Shown here one piece after another: positions 24,892-33,702 of a stretch of 56,783 nucleotides of DNA (position 1 is its first letter; the number at the start of each line of letters is the position of its first letter). The stretch is taken from positions 1-56,783 of the forward strand of contig JACPXC010000042.1 in assembly GCA_016196755.1 (NCBI GenBank). The letters are read 5' to 3'. The stretch is from Elusimicrobiota bacterium (GTDB lineage: Bacteria > Elusimicrobiota > Elusimicrobia > UBA1565). The position numbers were made by a program, and so were the translations under genes. The notes below the pieces were generated by a model that was given only the letters and a program-made list of their open reading frames with translations, had not been told where the DNA came from and searched no databases.

Positions 24892-24944
24892 CCGCCGGGA
24901 CAGGCGTCGCTCAGGCGGCGGCGCGACAGGCGTCAGACCGGCAG

Positions 24945-24973
24945 TTGACAAATCCGCTCGGCCCTGGTAACCT
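24945..24973 (+). promoter_or_regulatory. strong consensus promoter of the 86-aa gene
   Basis: TTGACA (24945-24950), a 17-nt spacer and TAACCT (24968-24973) with an extended TGG directly before it make this the best promoter in the window. The -10 ends 7 nt before the GTG at 24981, so the transcript would be leaderless. An in-frame TTG start at 24945 would fall on the -35 box and is unlikely. Confidence 0.75.
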
Positions 24974-24980
24974 GTCCTTG

Positions 24981-25241
24981 GTGGGAATCGTTAAAATCCT
25001 GGCTGTCGCCTTCACCCTCTGGCTGCCGGTCGCCTCGGTGGTGACCGCCGCCGCCAGACTTACGTCGACGGAAGGCGCGGTCTCCGTCGAGGAGACCGAC
25101 GACAAGGCCGCCATCCCGCGCGCCGCCATGGTCCCGGTCCAGACGCAGACGCCGGCCTACGACCTCCCCAGCCGCCACCTCTACCCCGAGCACTTCACCG
25201 GGCCGCTCCTGCCGCCTCCCAACCCCGCCGCGCTCGCCTGA
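24981..25241 (+). CDS. small protein with N-terminal membrane segment
   Basis: The 86-aa protein (VGIVKILAVAFTLWLPVAS...) has one N-terminal hydrophobic segment, signal-peptide-like or anchor, followed by an acidic, Pro-rich tail ending LLPPPNPAALA. It has no recognised family. The GTG at 24981 was chosen because the consensus promoter ends 7 nt upstream. It lies 99 nt before the SulP gene and could be the first gene of that unit, though it has no known link to bicarbonate transport. Confidence 0.55.
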   Translation: MGIVKILAVAFTLWLPVASVVTAAARLTSTEGAVSVEETDDKAAIPRAAMVPVQTQTPAYDLPSRHLYPEHFTGPLLPPPNPAALA

Positions 25242-25339
25242 GCGCGCGTCACCCGACGCACCCTCGCAACCACTGACACACGGCGTTCGCCTCACGCGAC
25301 CGCTGTGCCCGCGGAACGATACCGGGAGACACAATTGCC

Positions 25340-26836
25340 ATGAAATCGCACTTCGAATTCTTCAAGACCGACCTTCTCGCCGGACTCGTCGTTTTCCTCG
25401 TCGCCCTTCCCCTGTGTCTGGGCATCGCCCTGGCGAGCGGGGCGCCCCTGTTCTCCGGGATCATCGCGGGGGTGCTCGGAGGGATCGTCGTCGGCTCCCT
25501 GAGCAAGTCCAACATCAGCGTCGCGGGCCCCGCGGCGGGCTTGACGGCGATCGTGCTGGGTGCGATCACGGGCCTCGGGTCCTTCCCGACCTTCCTGCTC
25601 GCCGTTTTCCTCGCGGGCCTGATCCAGCTGGGACTCGGCTACGCCCGCGCGGGCGCGTTCTCGAGCTATCTCCCTTCCAACGTGATCGAGGGCATGCTCG
25701 CCGCGATCGGGCTCATCATCATCATAAAGCAGCTCCCCTACGCCGCGGGCTGGAGCGCCGGAGCGCCCCAGGCGGGCGCCCTCCTCATCACCGCGGCCTC
25801 CCTGGCGATCCTGGTCGCCTGGAACAACGTCCCCCGGCTCAAGGAGATCAAGGCCGTGCCGGGCGCGCTCGTCGCCGTGCTCGCCGGCGTCGCCATCAAC
25901 GAGGGCCTCAAGGCCGCGGGCTGGGCCTGGGCCCTGCGCCCCGACCAGCTCGTCACCCTGCCTGTTCCGGAGTCGGCGGCGGGATTTCTCCAGCTCTTCT
26001 CCCGGCCCGACTTCTCGATGATCTTCGACTCGCGTGTCTGGATCGTCGCCGTCACGATCGCGGCCGTCGCCAGCATCGAGACCTTGCTGTGCATCGAGGC
26101 CGCCGATAAGCTCGACCCCTGGAAGCGCTACACCGACACGAACGCCGAGCTCAAGGCCCAGGGCGTCGGCAACATGCTCTCGGGCATGCTCGGCGGCATC
26201 CCGATGACCTCCGTCATCGTCAGGACCTCGGCCAACGTGAATTCCGGCGGGCGCACCAAGCTGGCGGCCATCGCCCACGGCTTCTTCCTGCTCCTGGCCG
26301 TCGTGGCGATCCCCTCCCTGCTCAACCGCATCCCGCTGGCCAGCCTCGCGGCCGTCCTCCTGATGGTCGGCTTCAAACTCGCCAGCCCCGCCGTGTTCCG
26401 GCACATGTGGAGCGCGGGAAAGTACCAGTTCATCCCGTTTGTCGTCACCGTCTCCGCGGTCGTGTTCACGGACCTTCTCAAGGGGGTGGGCATCGGCCTC
26501 GCGGTCAGCGTGCTGTTCATCCTGATGGGGAACATGAAGCACGCCTACCATTTCAAGAAGGAGGAGCATGTCGAGGGGGAGACCATCCTATTGGAGCTGG
26601 CCCAGGAGGTCTCCTTCCTCAATAAGGCGGCGATCAAGCGCGTCCTCGCGGACCTGCCCGAGCGCACGCGGCTCACCGTGGACGCGTCGAAGACGGTCTA
26701 CATCGACCACGACGTGCTCGAGCTGCTCCGGGATTTCCTGCGCACGGGCTCCAAGGACCGGCGCATCCAGGTGAAGCTCCTAGGCTTTAAGAGCGCCTAC
26801 AAGGTCTCGGACGGCATCGAGGTCGGCGCACACTGA
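25340..26836 (+). CDS. SulP family anion transporter (possible bicarbonate transporter)
   Basis: The 498-aa protein has about 11-12 membrane segments. It has the SulP core PLCLGIALASGAPLFSGIIAG near the N-terminus, the VAGPAAGLTAIV motif, and a GGIPMTSVIVRTSANVNSGG loop. The C-terminal STAS domain is shortened (about residues 410-498). This SulP branch is often found with carbonic anhydrases, and some SulP proteins carry bicarbonate (BicA). With dabA one nucleotide downstream, a role in inorganic carbon uptake is likely but inferred. GGGAGA lies about 15 nt before the ATG. The 98-nt gap upstream shows no clear promoter. Confidence 0.85.
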   Translation: MKSHFEFFKTDLLAGLVVFLVALPLCLGIALASGAPLFSGIIAGVLGGIVVGSLSKSNISVAGPAAGLTAIVLGAITGLGSFPTFLLAVFLAGLIQLGLGYARAGAFSSYLPSNVIEGMLAAIGLIIIIKQLPYAAGWSAGAPQAGALLITAASLAILVAWNNVPRLKEIKAVPGALVAVLAGVAINEGLKAAGWAWALRPDQLVTLPVPESAAGFLQLFSRPDFSMIFDSRVWIVAVTIAAVASIETLLCIEAADKLDPWKRYTDTNAELKAQGVGNMLSGMLGGIPMTSVIVRTSANVNSGGRTKLAAIAHGFFLLLAVVAIPSLLNRIPLASLAAVLLMVGFKLASPAVFRHMWSAGKYQFIPFVVTVSAVVFTDLLKGVGIGLAVSVLFILMGNMKHAYHFKKEEHVEGETILLELAQEVSFLNKAAIKRVLADLPERTRLTVDASKTVYIDHDVLELLRDFLRTGSKDRRIQVKLLGFKSAYKVSDGIEVGAH

Positions 26837-26837
26837 C

Positions 26838-29741
26838 ATGGACACGCCAAACGCCGTCGGAGAGCACGGAAGCCTCACCACGCCCCATCACGAGAGCCTC
26901 GAGGCCGCCGTCAAGCACGCCGCGCACTGCCTCCCCGAGCAGGGGCCGATAGGGGTCTTCATCCACCACAACACCCTGCACGCCTTCCAGCACCTCCCCT
27001 TCGAGGAGGCGGTACAGGCGGCGGCGCTCTCGTACGGGACCGAGCCCTTCCTGCTCGAGGAGACCTACCGGGCGGATTTCGAGCGCGGCCGCATCCTCGG
27101 CGAGGACTTAGACGCGGTGCTCGCCGCCGAGCCCGACGCCCCGCTGTGGCCCGGCGGTCCGGCTCGCCGGCGCCTGCGTCGGCTGATGCTCGTTCCCGGC
27201 CCGGCGCTCGTGCGGGCGGAGAACCTCGACTGGCTGCTCGCCGAAGGCGGCCTGCTGCGCGGCCCGCGCGACGGCGCCCTGCTGGCCGCCTGCCTGCGCA
27301 GGACCCTCGCGCGCGCCGGGTCCGAGCCCGCCGTGCCGGCGCGCCCCCGCGACGCCCTGCTGGCCGTGGCCGGCGTCGACAGCGACGAGGCGGTCAACCC
27401 GCACTTGATCCGCGACTGCTCCGCGTTCCTTGACCAAGGCGTGGCCGCCTGGCCCATGCCCGGGCGGGAGAAGGGGTTCTACGCGGCCGTCGCGGCCTTG
27501 GCCGACCGTCCCCTAGCCCTCGAGCCGGCCCCGCTCTCCGGGCTCGGCCGGGCCTTCCGGCGCCAGGCCGAGAGCGGCCTGTCGCCGACCGCGGTCGTGC
27601 TCGAATGCCTCAACGACTTCCGCGTGCCGCGCTCCGATTGGGAGCGGCTGCTGACGGCGGAGCTCAGGGCCTTGCCCGGCTGGGCCGGTCTCATCTACAA
27701 GCTCGAGCGCGAGCCCGGCCTCGCCCCGCACCTGCCGCTGCCGTGCTCCCTGATGGACTTCCTCGCCGTGCGCTTGACCTTGACCCGCGTCGCCATCGAG
27801 AACGCGTGGGCCGGCCGCGGCGAGACGAGGCCTTTCTGGCCGCATTGGCGCGAAGCCGCGGCGGCGTCCGTCCCGGCGGAGGCGGAGCGCCGGGCCTCGG
27901 CCGCGCGCCTGTTCGACGCCGCCCGCATGCTGGGCCTGAGCACGGAGAAGGTCAGCCTCCTCACCGACGCCGAGTTCGCGGGCTTCCAAGCCGAGGTCGA
28001 GTCTTTCGGCGACTGGGAGCGCCGACGGCTCTGGCATTTGGCCTACGAGCGGCGCCACGAGCAGGACATCCTCAAGCTCTTGGCGGGCCACCGGTCCGTA
28101 ATCGACCCTCGGCGACCCGCCGAGCGGCCCTTCGCCCAGGTGGTGACCTGCCTCGACGAGCGCGAGGAGTCCTTCCGCCGGGCCCTCGAGGAGCTCGAGC
28201 CCTCGGTCGAGACCGTGGGCGCGGCGGGCTTCTTCAACGTCGCCGTCCAATACCAGGGCCTCGACGACCCCCACGGCGTGGCGCTGTGCCCCGTCGTCGT
28301 GACCCCGCGCCACTCTGTGACGGAGCGGGCCCGCGAGCACGCGCGCCCGCTGGCCGAGCTCCGCCGCGCCATGCGCCGCCGCTGGGCGTCCGCCGCCCAC
28401 GCGTTCGAGACGGGCTCGCGGTCTTTGTTCGCGGGCTGGGCCTTATCGCTGCTCAGCCTGCTGTTCCTACTCCCCCTAGCGGGCCGCACCGTCGCGCCGC
28501 GGCTCGCCGCCCGCGCCCGCGTCTGGCTCGGCCGGGGCGTCCCGCGCCCGAACACGGAGCTCGCGCTGCACCGGCCCGATGAGGGCGCGGCGTCCGCCGA
28601 GGGCGGGTTTCTGCCCGGCTTCACCGTCGCCGAGCAGGCCGAGCGCATCGCGGCGCTCCTGCGCGCGGCCGGCCTGAGCGGCGCCCTCTCCCGCCTCGTG
28701 CTGCTCTTGGGGCACGGCTCGACGAGCCTCAACAACCCGCACGAATCCGCCCACGACTGCGGCGCCTGCGGCGGACGACGCGGCGCCCCGAACGCGCGGA
28801 TCGCGGCGGCCATGGCCAACGACCCGCGCGTGCGCGCGCGCATGGCCGAGCTCGGCGTGAGCGTCCCGGAGGACTCGTGGTTCGTGGGCGGCTACCACGA
28901 CACCTGCAGCGACGAGGTGACCCTCTTCGACCTCGACGCCGTTCCCGCTGGCCACGAGGCGGAGCTCGAGATCGTGACGCGCGCGCGCCACGCCGCCCGC
29001 GCGGCCAACGCGCACGAGCGCGCCCGGCGCTTCGAGGCCGCCGACGACGACGACTCCGTCGCGTCGGCCCTGGAGCACGTGGAGGACCGCGCCGACCGCC
29101 TCTCGGAGCCCCGCCCCGAATACGGCCACGCCACCAACGCCGTCTGCATCGTCGGCCGCCGCAGCCTGACGCGCGGGCTCTTCCTCGACCGGCGGGCGTT
29201 CCTCGTCTCCTACGACCCGGACCGCGACCCCAGCCTCGACAGCCTGGCCGCCCTGCTCGGCGCCGGCGGGCCCGTCTGCGCGGGGATCAACCTCGAGTAT
29301 TATTTCTCGGTCGTCGACAACGAGCGCTACGGCTGCGGCACGAAGCTCCCGCACAACCTCACGGGCCTCGTCGGGGTCATGAACGGCCCCTCCAGCGACC
29401 TGCGCACCGGCCTGCCGTGGCAGATGGTCGAGGTGCACGAGCCGGTGCGCCTGCTGCTCATCGTGGAGAACACGCCGGAGCGCGTGCTCGAGGCGGCGCG
29501 GCGCAGCCCGGCCGTCGTTGAGCTCGTGACCAACCGCTGGATACGCGTCGCCGCGATGGACCCGGCCGACGGGACGATCCGGGTGCTGCGCGGGGACGCC
29601 TTCGTGCCGCTTCAAGGGGCCGTCGAACCTCCGATAGCGCTCTCCTCGGTCGATTGGTACCGCAACCGCCTCGAGCACCTGCCCATCGCGCGCATCGTCT
29701 CGACCGAGCCGCACCCGAGCGCGAGAGGGAGCAAGGCATGA
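26838..29741 (+). CDS. dabA: inorganic carbon transporter subunit DabA (DUF2309)
   Basis: The 967-aa protein begins with IHHNTLHAFQHLPFEEAV, typical of DUF2309/DabA. The beta-carbonic-anhydrase-like zinc site is complete: C438 and D440 in VTCLDERE, H626 in LGHGS, and C641 in AHDCGACGG. The H-to-C spacing of 15 matches the characterised Halothiobacillus protein, in which Cys, Asp, His and Cys are the ligands. DabA is thought to hydrate CO2 to bicarbonate in the cytosol, energised by the DabB cation flux. It starts 1 nt after sulP ends and overlaps dabB by 4 nt. Confidence 0.92.
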   Translation: MDTPNAVGEHGSLTTPHHESLEAAVKHAAHCLPEQGPIGVFIHHNTLHAFQHLPFEEAVQAAALSYGTEPFLLEETYRADFERGRILGEDLDAVLAAEPDAPLWPGGPARRRLRRLMLVPGPALVRAENLDWLLAEGGLLRGPRDGALLAACLRRTLARAGSEPAVPARPRDALLAVAGVDSDEAVNPHLIRDCSAFLDQGVAAWPMPGREKGFYAAVAALADRPLALEPAPLSGLGRAFRRQAESGLSPTAVVLECLNDFRVPRSDWERLLTAELRALPGWAGLIYKLEREPGLAPHLPLPCSLMDFLAVRLTLTRVAIENAWAGRGETRPFWPHWREAAAASVPAEAERRASAARLFDAARMLGLSTEKVSLLTDAEFAGFQAEVESFGDWERRRLWHLAYERRHEQDILKLLAGHRSVIDPRRPAERPFAQVVTCLDEREESFRRALEELEPSVETVGAAGFFNVAVQYQGLDDPHGVALCPVVVTPRHSVTERAREHARPLAELRRAMRRRWASAAHAFETGSRSLFAGWALSLLSLLFLLPLAGRTVAPRLAARARVWLGRGVPRPNTELALHRPDEGAASAEGGFLPGFTVAEQAERIAALLRAAGLSGALSRLVLLLGHGSTSLNNPHESAHDCGACGGRRGAPNARIAAAMANDPRVRARMAELGVSVPEDSWFVGGYHDTCSDEVTLFDLDAVPAGHEAELEIVTRARHAARAANAHERARRFEAADDDDSVASALEHVEDRADRLSEPRPEYGHATNAVCIVGRRSLTRGLFLDRRAFLVSYDPDRDPSLDSLAALLGAGGPVCAGINLEYYFSVVDNERYGCGTKLPHNLTGLVGVMNGPSSDLRTGLPWQMVEVHEPVRLLLIVENTPERVLEAARRSPAVVELVTNRWIRVAAMDPADGTIRVLRGDAFVPLQGAVEPPIALSSVDWYRNRLEHLPIARIVSTEPHPSARGSKA

Positions 29742-30907
29742 ACGACGGACTGCTGCTCGCGCTGCCGGTCGTCCTGCCGGCGCTGCTCTTCGCCGCGCTG
29801 GGCCTGGCCTGGCTCTTGGACCTGCGCCCGAGCGAGGCCGCGGTCGGACGAGCCACGTCGACCTGCTGGGCCCTCGCAGTCCTGGCGGTGGCGGCCCTCG
29901 TGCTGGGTTCCCTCGGCGGGCTGCCCCCGCCGAGCGTCGAATTCGGCCGCTGGTTTTTCGGCGGCGGCCGGCACGTCACGCTGGCCCTGCGGGCAGACGC
30001 CCTCTCGCTGGTCATGCTCTCGCTGTCCGCGAGCCTGGTCGGGATCGTCGCCGTCTTCTCGCGGCGCTACATGCACCGCGACCCCGGCTTCCATCGCTTC
30101 TTCATCCTGCTGAACATGTTCGGCGCCGGCGTCATGCTGCTGTTCGCGGCGGAGCCTTTCGAGCTCCTGGCCGTCGGCTGGGAGCTCGTCGGGGCGGCCT
30201 CCGTCCTGCTCGTGGCGTTCTACCAGCAGCGCGAGGCCCCGGCGCGCGGGGCGCTGCGCGTCCTCGCCGCCTACCGCTGCGCCGACATCGGCCTGCTGGC
30301 GGGGATCGCCCTCCTGCACCACGCCCACGGCGCGCCCTCAGGAGCTACGGCGGCCGCGGTAGCCTTCTGCTTCCTTTTCGCCGCGATGGGCAAGTCGGCG
30401 CAGGTGCCGTTCTCGGGCTGGCTGCCGCGCGCGATGGAGGGCCCGACGCCCTCGAGCGCCATCTTCTACGGCGCGCTGTCGGTGCACGCCGGCGCCTACC
30501 TGCTCCTGCGCGCGCGCCCTTTCCTCGACGCCTCGGCCTGGGCGGCGGGGGCGGTCGTCGCCGTCGGGGCGCTCACGGCCCTGCAGGGCGCCCTCGTCGG
30601 ACGGACCTGCCCCGACGCGAAGACCTCGCTCGCTCACGCGACGGCGACCCAGCTCGGCCTGATTTTCGTCGAGATCGGTCTCGGCTGGGACGTGCTCGCG
30701 CTGTGGCACATCGCCGGCCACGCCGTCCTGCGCACCGCCCAGTTCCTGCGCGCGCCCTCCCTGCTCCACGACCACCACCGGCTGCATTCGGGCGCGGGCG
30801 GCCATCTGACCTCGGCCGGGGCGCCCTTCGGGGCGCTGCTGCCGCGTCCGTTCCAAGACTGGCTCTACGGCTTCGCCCTGGACCTGCGGGGCCGGGGGCT
30901 GTCATGA
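29738..30907 (+). CDS. dabB: DabB-like subunit (NuoL/ND5-type antiporter family)
   Basis: The 389-aa polytopic protein has the ND5 channel core. E149 lies in GWELVGAASVLL, K219 in AMGKSAQVPFSGWLPRAMEGPTPSSA, and a histidine in ALSVHAGAYLL. Further on are CPDAKTSLAHATATQLG and HAVLRTAQFL, where the usual lysine is an arginine. It should supply the cation flux that drives DabA. It is shorter than typical DabB because it ends soon after the TM12-like segment. AGAGGGAG precedes the ATG, which overlaps the dabA stop. Confidence 0.85.
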   Translation: MNDGLLLALPVVLPALLFAALGLAWLLDLRPSEAAVGRATSTCWALAVLAVAALVLGSLGGLPPPSVEFGRWFFGGGRHVTLALRADALSLVMLSLSASLVGIVAVFSRRYMHRDPGFHRFFILLNMFGAGVMLLFAAEPFELLAVGWELVGAASVLLVAFYQQREAPARGALRVLAAYRCADIGLLAGIALLHHAHGAPSGATAAAVAFCFLFAAMGKSAQVPFSGWLPRAMEGPTPSSAIFYGALSVHAGAYLLLRARPFLDASAWAAGAVVAVGALTALQGALVGRTCPDAKTSLAHATATQLGLIFVEIGLGWDVLALWHIAGHAVLRTAQFLRAPSLLHDHHRLHSGAGGHLTSAGAPFGALLPRPFQDWLYGFALDLRGRGLS

Positions 30908-31887
30908 TCCTGCCCGCGCTCCACGCCGCCCTCGCCGTCGGCCTGGTCCTCTCGGCGCCCCGAAGCCTACGGACGACGCGCTGGACGCTCGGCGTGCTGT
31001 GGATCGGCGCCTGCGCGAGCGCCGCCTATCTTTCCCGGAGCACGGCGGGCGCGGCGCTGGCCTGGGCGGCGGCGTTTGCGCCGCTGCTCATGGCGGGGGT
31101 CTTCGAGCGCCCCGCCGGCCCTTGGGCCGCGTTCTCTCTGGCGTTCTTCCCGGCGCAGACCGGGCTGGCCGCCGCCTTCGAGCGCGGACCCTTGCTTCCG
31201 ACAGCCCTGCTCCTCAACGGACACCTGGGCGCGCTCACGGCGTCGCGCCTACTCGCGGCGCTGCCGCCCGACGACGCCGCCGCGGCGCGTCCGTGGGTCG
31301 TAGCGCTGGCGCTGTTTATGGCGCTGGCGTCGGCGGTCCTCGCCCTCAGGGAGACCCGGCCGCGGCGCGTGCTGGCGCGCCTCGCGGCGGGACAGGGAGC
31401 CCTGATCCTGGCCGGGCTGGCCTGCGGCAACGCCGCCGCCCAGGCCGGCGCGCTCGCCCTCGGCCAAGCCTCGGCCGTGGCCATGACGATGCTGGCCGGC
31501 GTCTGCGCGAGCCTCGAGTCGCGAGTGGGCGCCGCGCTCGAGCGTCCCGGCTACCTCGGCCTCGCCGCCGGCGCGCCGCGCCTGGCGACCTTCTTCGCGG
31601 TAGCCGCGCTGACGCTGGCCGGCCTGCCGCTGACGATGGGGTTCCCCGCGCTGGAGCTCCTTCTCGGCGGCCTCTTCGAGGTCGGCCCCGCGGGCTTGGC
31701 GCTGCCCGTCGTCTCAGCGCTCAACGGCTTCGTCGTCCTGCGTCTTTTCGCCCTGCTGTTCTGGGGGCCGGCTCTAGACGCCGCGCGCGGCATGCCCGAC
31801 GCCCTCCCGCGCGAGCGCTGGTTCCTGAGCGCGGCCGTGCTGTTCCTCCTGTTCGGCGGCCTGTTCCCTTCGGCGCTCCTTCCCTAA
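30904..31887 (+). CDS. second antiporter-like membrane subunit of the DIC locus (NuoM/NuoN-like, degenerate)
   Basis: The 327-aa polytopic protein overlaps dabB by 4 nt (ATGA). Its C-terminal half, GLAAGAPRLATFFAVAALTL then GLPLTMGFPALELL, matches the end of the proton-translocating domain of NuoM/NuoN proteins. LARLAAGQGALILAGLACG resembles the preceding helix. The conserved glutamate and lysine of the N-terminal half are not visible. It may add a second membrane unit to DabB or replace its missing C-terminus. It is the last gene of the locus. Confidence 0.65.
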   Translation: MILPALHAALAVGLVLSAPRSLRTTRWTLGVLWIGACASAAYLSRSTAGAALAWAAAFAPLLMAGVFERPAGPWAAFSLAFFPAQTGLAAAFERGPLLPTALLLNGHLGALTASRLLAALPPDDAAAARPWVVALALFMALASAVLALRETRPRRVLARLAAGQGALILAGLACGNAAAQAGALALGQASAVAMTMLAGVCASLESRVGAALERPGYLGLAAGAPRLATFFAVAALTLAGLPLTMGFPALELLLGGLFEVGPAGLALPVVSALNGFVVLRLFALLFWGPALDAARGMPDALPRERWFLSAAVLFLLFGGLFPSALLP

Positions 31888-31889
31888 AA

Positions 31890-31921
31890 AACGCCCCGCC
31901 CTGGGACGACGGCGCGGCGTT
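31890..31921. terminator. hairpin after the DIC operon
   Basis: AACGCCCCGCC (31890-31900) pairs with GGCGCGGCGTT (31911-31921) with one mismatch around a 10-nt loop. An A-run precedes it but no T-run follows on the plus strand, so it is a weak intrinsic terminator. Confidence 0.45.
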
Positions 31922-31926
31922 ACACG

Positions 31927-31932
31927 TACAAT
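31927..31932 (+). promoter_or_regulatory. -10 box of gene at 31950
   Basis: TACAAT ends 17 nt before the ATG. The leader would be about 10 nt and contains no Shine-Dalgarno-like sequence. Confidence 0.4.
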
Positions 31933-31949
31933 AGTGGCCGGACGCCCCC

Positions 31950-33701
31950 ATGAGCCGAAAGAAGACCGCGCCCAAAGAGCCGCCGCCGTTCTCCGACGGC
32001 TGGCTGCTGACCGCACTGTGGGTTGCGGCCTTCGTCGCCCTGGCCGTCGTCCCTGACCAGAAAATCCTGCGCTACAAGCTGCTGGCCGCCGAGGCCGGCG
32101 CGGCGGCGGTATTGGCCTGGGTCCTGGGCTCCTGGGCCGCCCGCCCCGGCGCGGCTTGGGTCAAGACCCCGCTCGACGTCGCCGTCGCGCTCTACGCGGC
32201 GGGCGGCATCCTCTTTTACACGCTCTCGAGCGAGCACGGCGCCTCCAGCCTCGAGCTGACTCGGGTGCTTTTCTCGGCGGCCGCCTTCTTCGCCGCGTCG
32301 CAGACCATCAGGCGGCTCCCGAAGCCGGAGGTCCCGGTCTGGTCCTGGGCGGCCATGGGTGCTGTCGCCGGCGTCTACGCCCTCCTGCAAACACGCGGCG
32401 GCCTAGGGCCGCTCATGGTCCCTCAGGCCGAGCGCCCCATCTTCACGTTCGGCAACCCGATCTTCTTCTCGGCCTTCCTAGCCTCGGCGACCTGCGTGGC
32501 GGGCGCGTTGACGGTCTCCGGCAACAAGCGCGGCCTCTGGTCGCTCTGCGCCGCCCTGGCCTTCGCGGGGCTCTGGACCACCCAGACCCGCGCGTCGGTG
32601 GCGGGCTTGATCGCCGCCGCGGGCCTGGCGGCCATCCTCTCGCTCGACGGCAGGAAGCGCTTGGCTGCTTTCGCGACCGTGGCCGGCGCCATGGCCCTGG
32701 CGGTCTGGTATTTCCGCGCCCGCCAGTGGACCCACGGCATGATCTGGCGCGACACCCTCTCGTTATGGACGGCCCATCCCTTCCTCGGCTGCGGCCTGGG
32801 GCGCTTTCACATCGAGTTCCCCTCCTACGCCTCGCCCGACCTGCGCGCGCTCTGGCCGGAGAGCAAGGTCATCGTGAACTTCGCCCACAACGAGTACCTC
32901 CAGGTCCTGGCCGAGACCGGCGTGCTGGGCTTGGCGCTCCTGGCCGGGGTCATGGGCGGCTGGCTGGGGATGCTGCGCGACTTCGTCGAGCGCAAGGAGC
33001 TCGAGCACCGCGCCCTCATCGGCGGCCTATTGCTCGCGGCCGGCGCGCTGTTCGCGCAGAACGCTTTCTCGCCGGACATGCGCTTCGGGGTCTCGTCGTT
33101 CCTGGTCTTCTGGGCTTTGGGCGCGGCGGCGGCGCTGGGCTGGGGAGAGTCCATCACGCTCCCCGAGTTCCCGGGGCGCTACGCCTTCGCCCTGGCCGGG
33201 CTGTTCGCCCTGGGCGGCTGGGGACGGCTGGCGGCCCAGCCCATCCTGGCCGAGCGGCGGCTCAAGGCCCAGCCCAGCTTCCACGTGTCGGGCGGCAGCG
33301 AGTTCGACCAGGCCGTCCGCGCCCTGCAGGGCCGCTTGGAGTCGAACCCCCAGGACGTCGACGCCGCCGAGAACCTGGCCTTCCTGCACGCCAAGGCCAA
33401 GCAATGGCCCGAAGCCGTGCGCTACTTCGAGCTCACCGCGGCCCTGGCCCCCGACCGTCCCGGCCCGCTCAACAACCTCGGCAACATCGCCTACTCGCTG
33501 GGCGACCGCGAGAAGGCCATCCTCTGGTGGGAGCGCTCCCTGGAGCTCGGCCCCGAGCAGGTCGACGCGCGCCTCAACCTCGGCAAGACCCTCTACGAGA
33601 TGGGGCGGCTCAAGGCCTCCTCCAAGCATCTCGAGCAGGTCCTCCAGCGCGAGCCGGGCAATGAGAAAGCCCAGATTTTGCTCAAGAAGATGGTGGAATG
33701 A
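31950..33701 (+). CDS. O-antigen ligase/polymerase-like (Wzy_C) protein with TPR repeats
   Basis: The 583-aa protein has about ten membrane segments carrying the O-antigen-ligase motifs HPFLGCGLGRFHIEF and FAHNEYLQVLAETGVLGL in the large periplasmic loop region. A C-terminal soluble domain follows (about 455-583) with TPR repeats such as AENLAFLHAKAKQWPEAVRYFE, then NLGNIAYSLGDREKAI and NLGKTLYEMGRL. It probably polymerises or transfers a polysaccharide or glycan at the inner membrane. No polysaccharide cluster surrounds it, so the substrate is unknown. It ends 1 nt from the convergent small gene. Confidence 0.8.
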   Translation: MSRKKTAPKEPPPFSDGWLLTALWVAAFVALAVVPDQKILRYKLLAAEAGAAAVLAWVLGSWAARPGAAWVKTPLDVAVALYAAGGILFYTLSSEHGASSLELTRVLFSAAAFFAASQTIRRLPKPEVPVWSWAAMGAVAGVYALLQTRGGLGPLMVPQAERPIFTFGNPIFFSAFLASATCVAGALTVSGNKRGLWSLCAALAFAGLWTTQTRASVAGLIAAAGLAAILSLDGRKRLAAFATVAGAMALAVWYFRARQWTHGMIWRDTLSLWTAHPFLGCGLGRFHIEFPSYASPDLRALWPESKVIVNFAHNEYLQVLAETGVLGLALLAGVMGGWLGMLRDFVERKELEHRALIGGLLLAAGALFAQNAFSPDMRFGVSSFLVFWALGAAAALGWGESITLPEFPGRYAFALAGLFALGGWGRLAAQPILAERRLKAQPSFHVSGGSEFDQAVRALQGRLESNPQDVDAAENLAFLHAKAKQWPEAVRYFELTAALAPDRPGPLNNLGNIAYSLGDREKAILWWERSLELGPEQVDARLNLGKTLYEMGRLKASSKHLEQVLQREPGNEKAQILLKKMVE

Positions 33702-33702
33702 C

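Noticed and set aside
24945-24980. TTG start at 24945 for the 86-aa protein
   Set aside because: That TTG is the first half of a near-consensus -35 box; the GTG at 24981 fits the promoter better.
30703-30903. Longer 394-codon version of the second antiporter-like gene
   Set aside because: The N-terminal part overlaps dabB in another frame and is Arg/Pro-rich; the ATG at 30904 with the ATGA overlap is far more likely.
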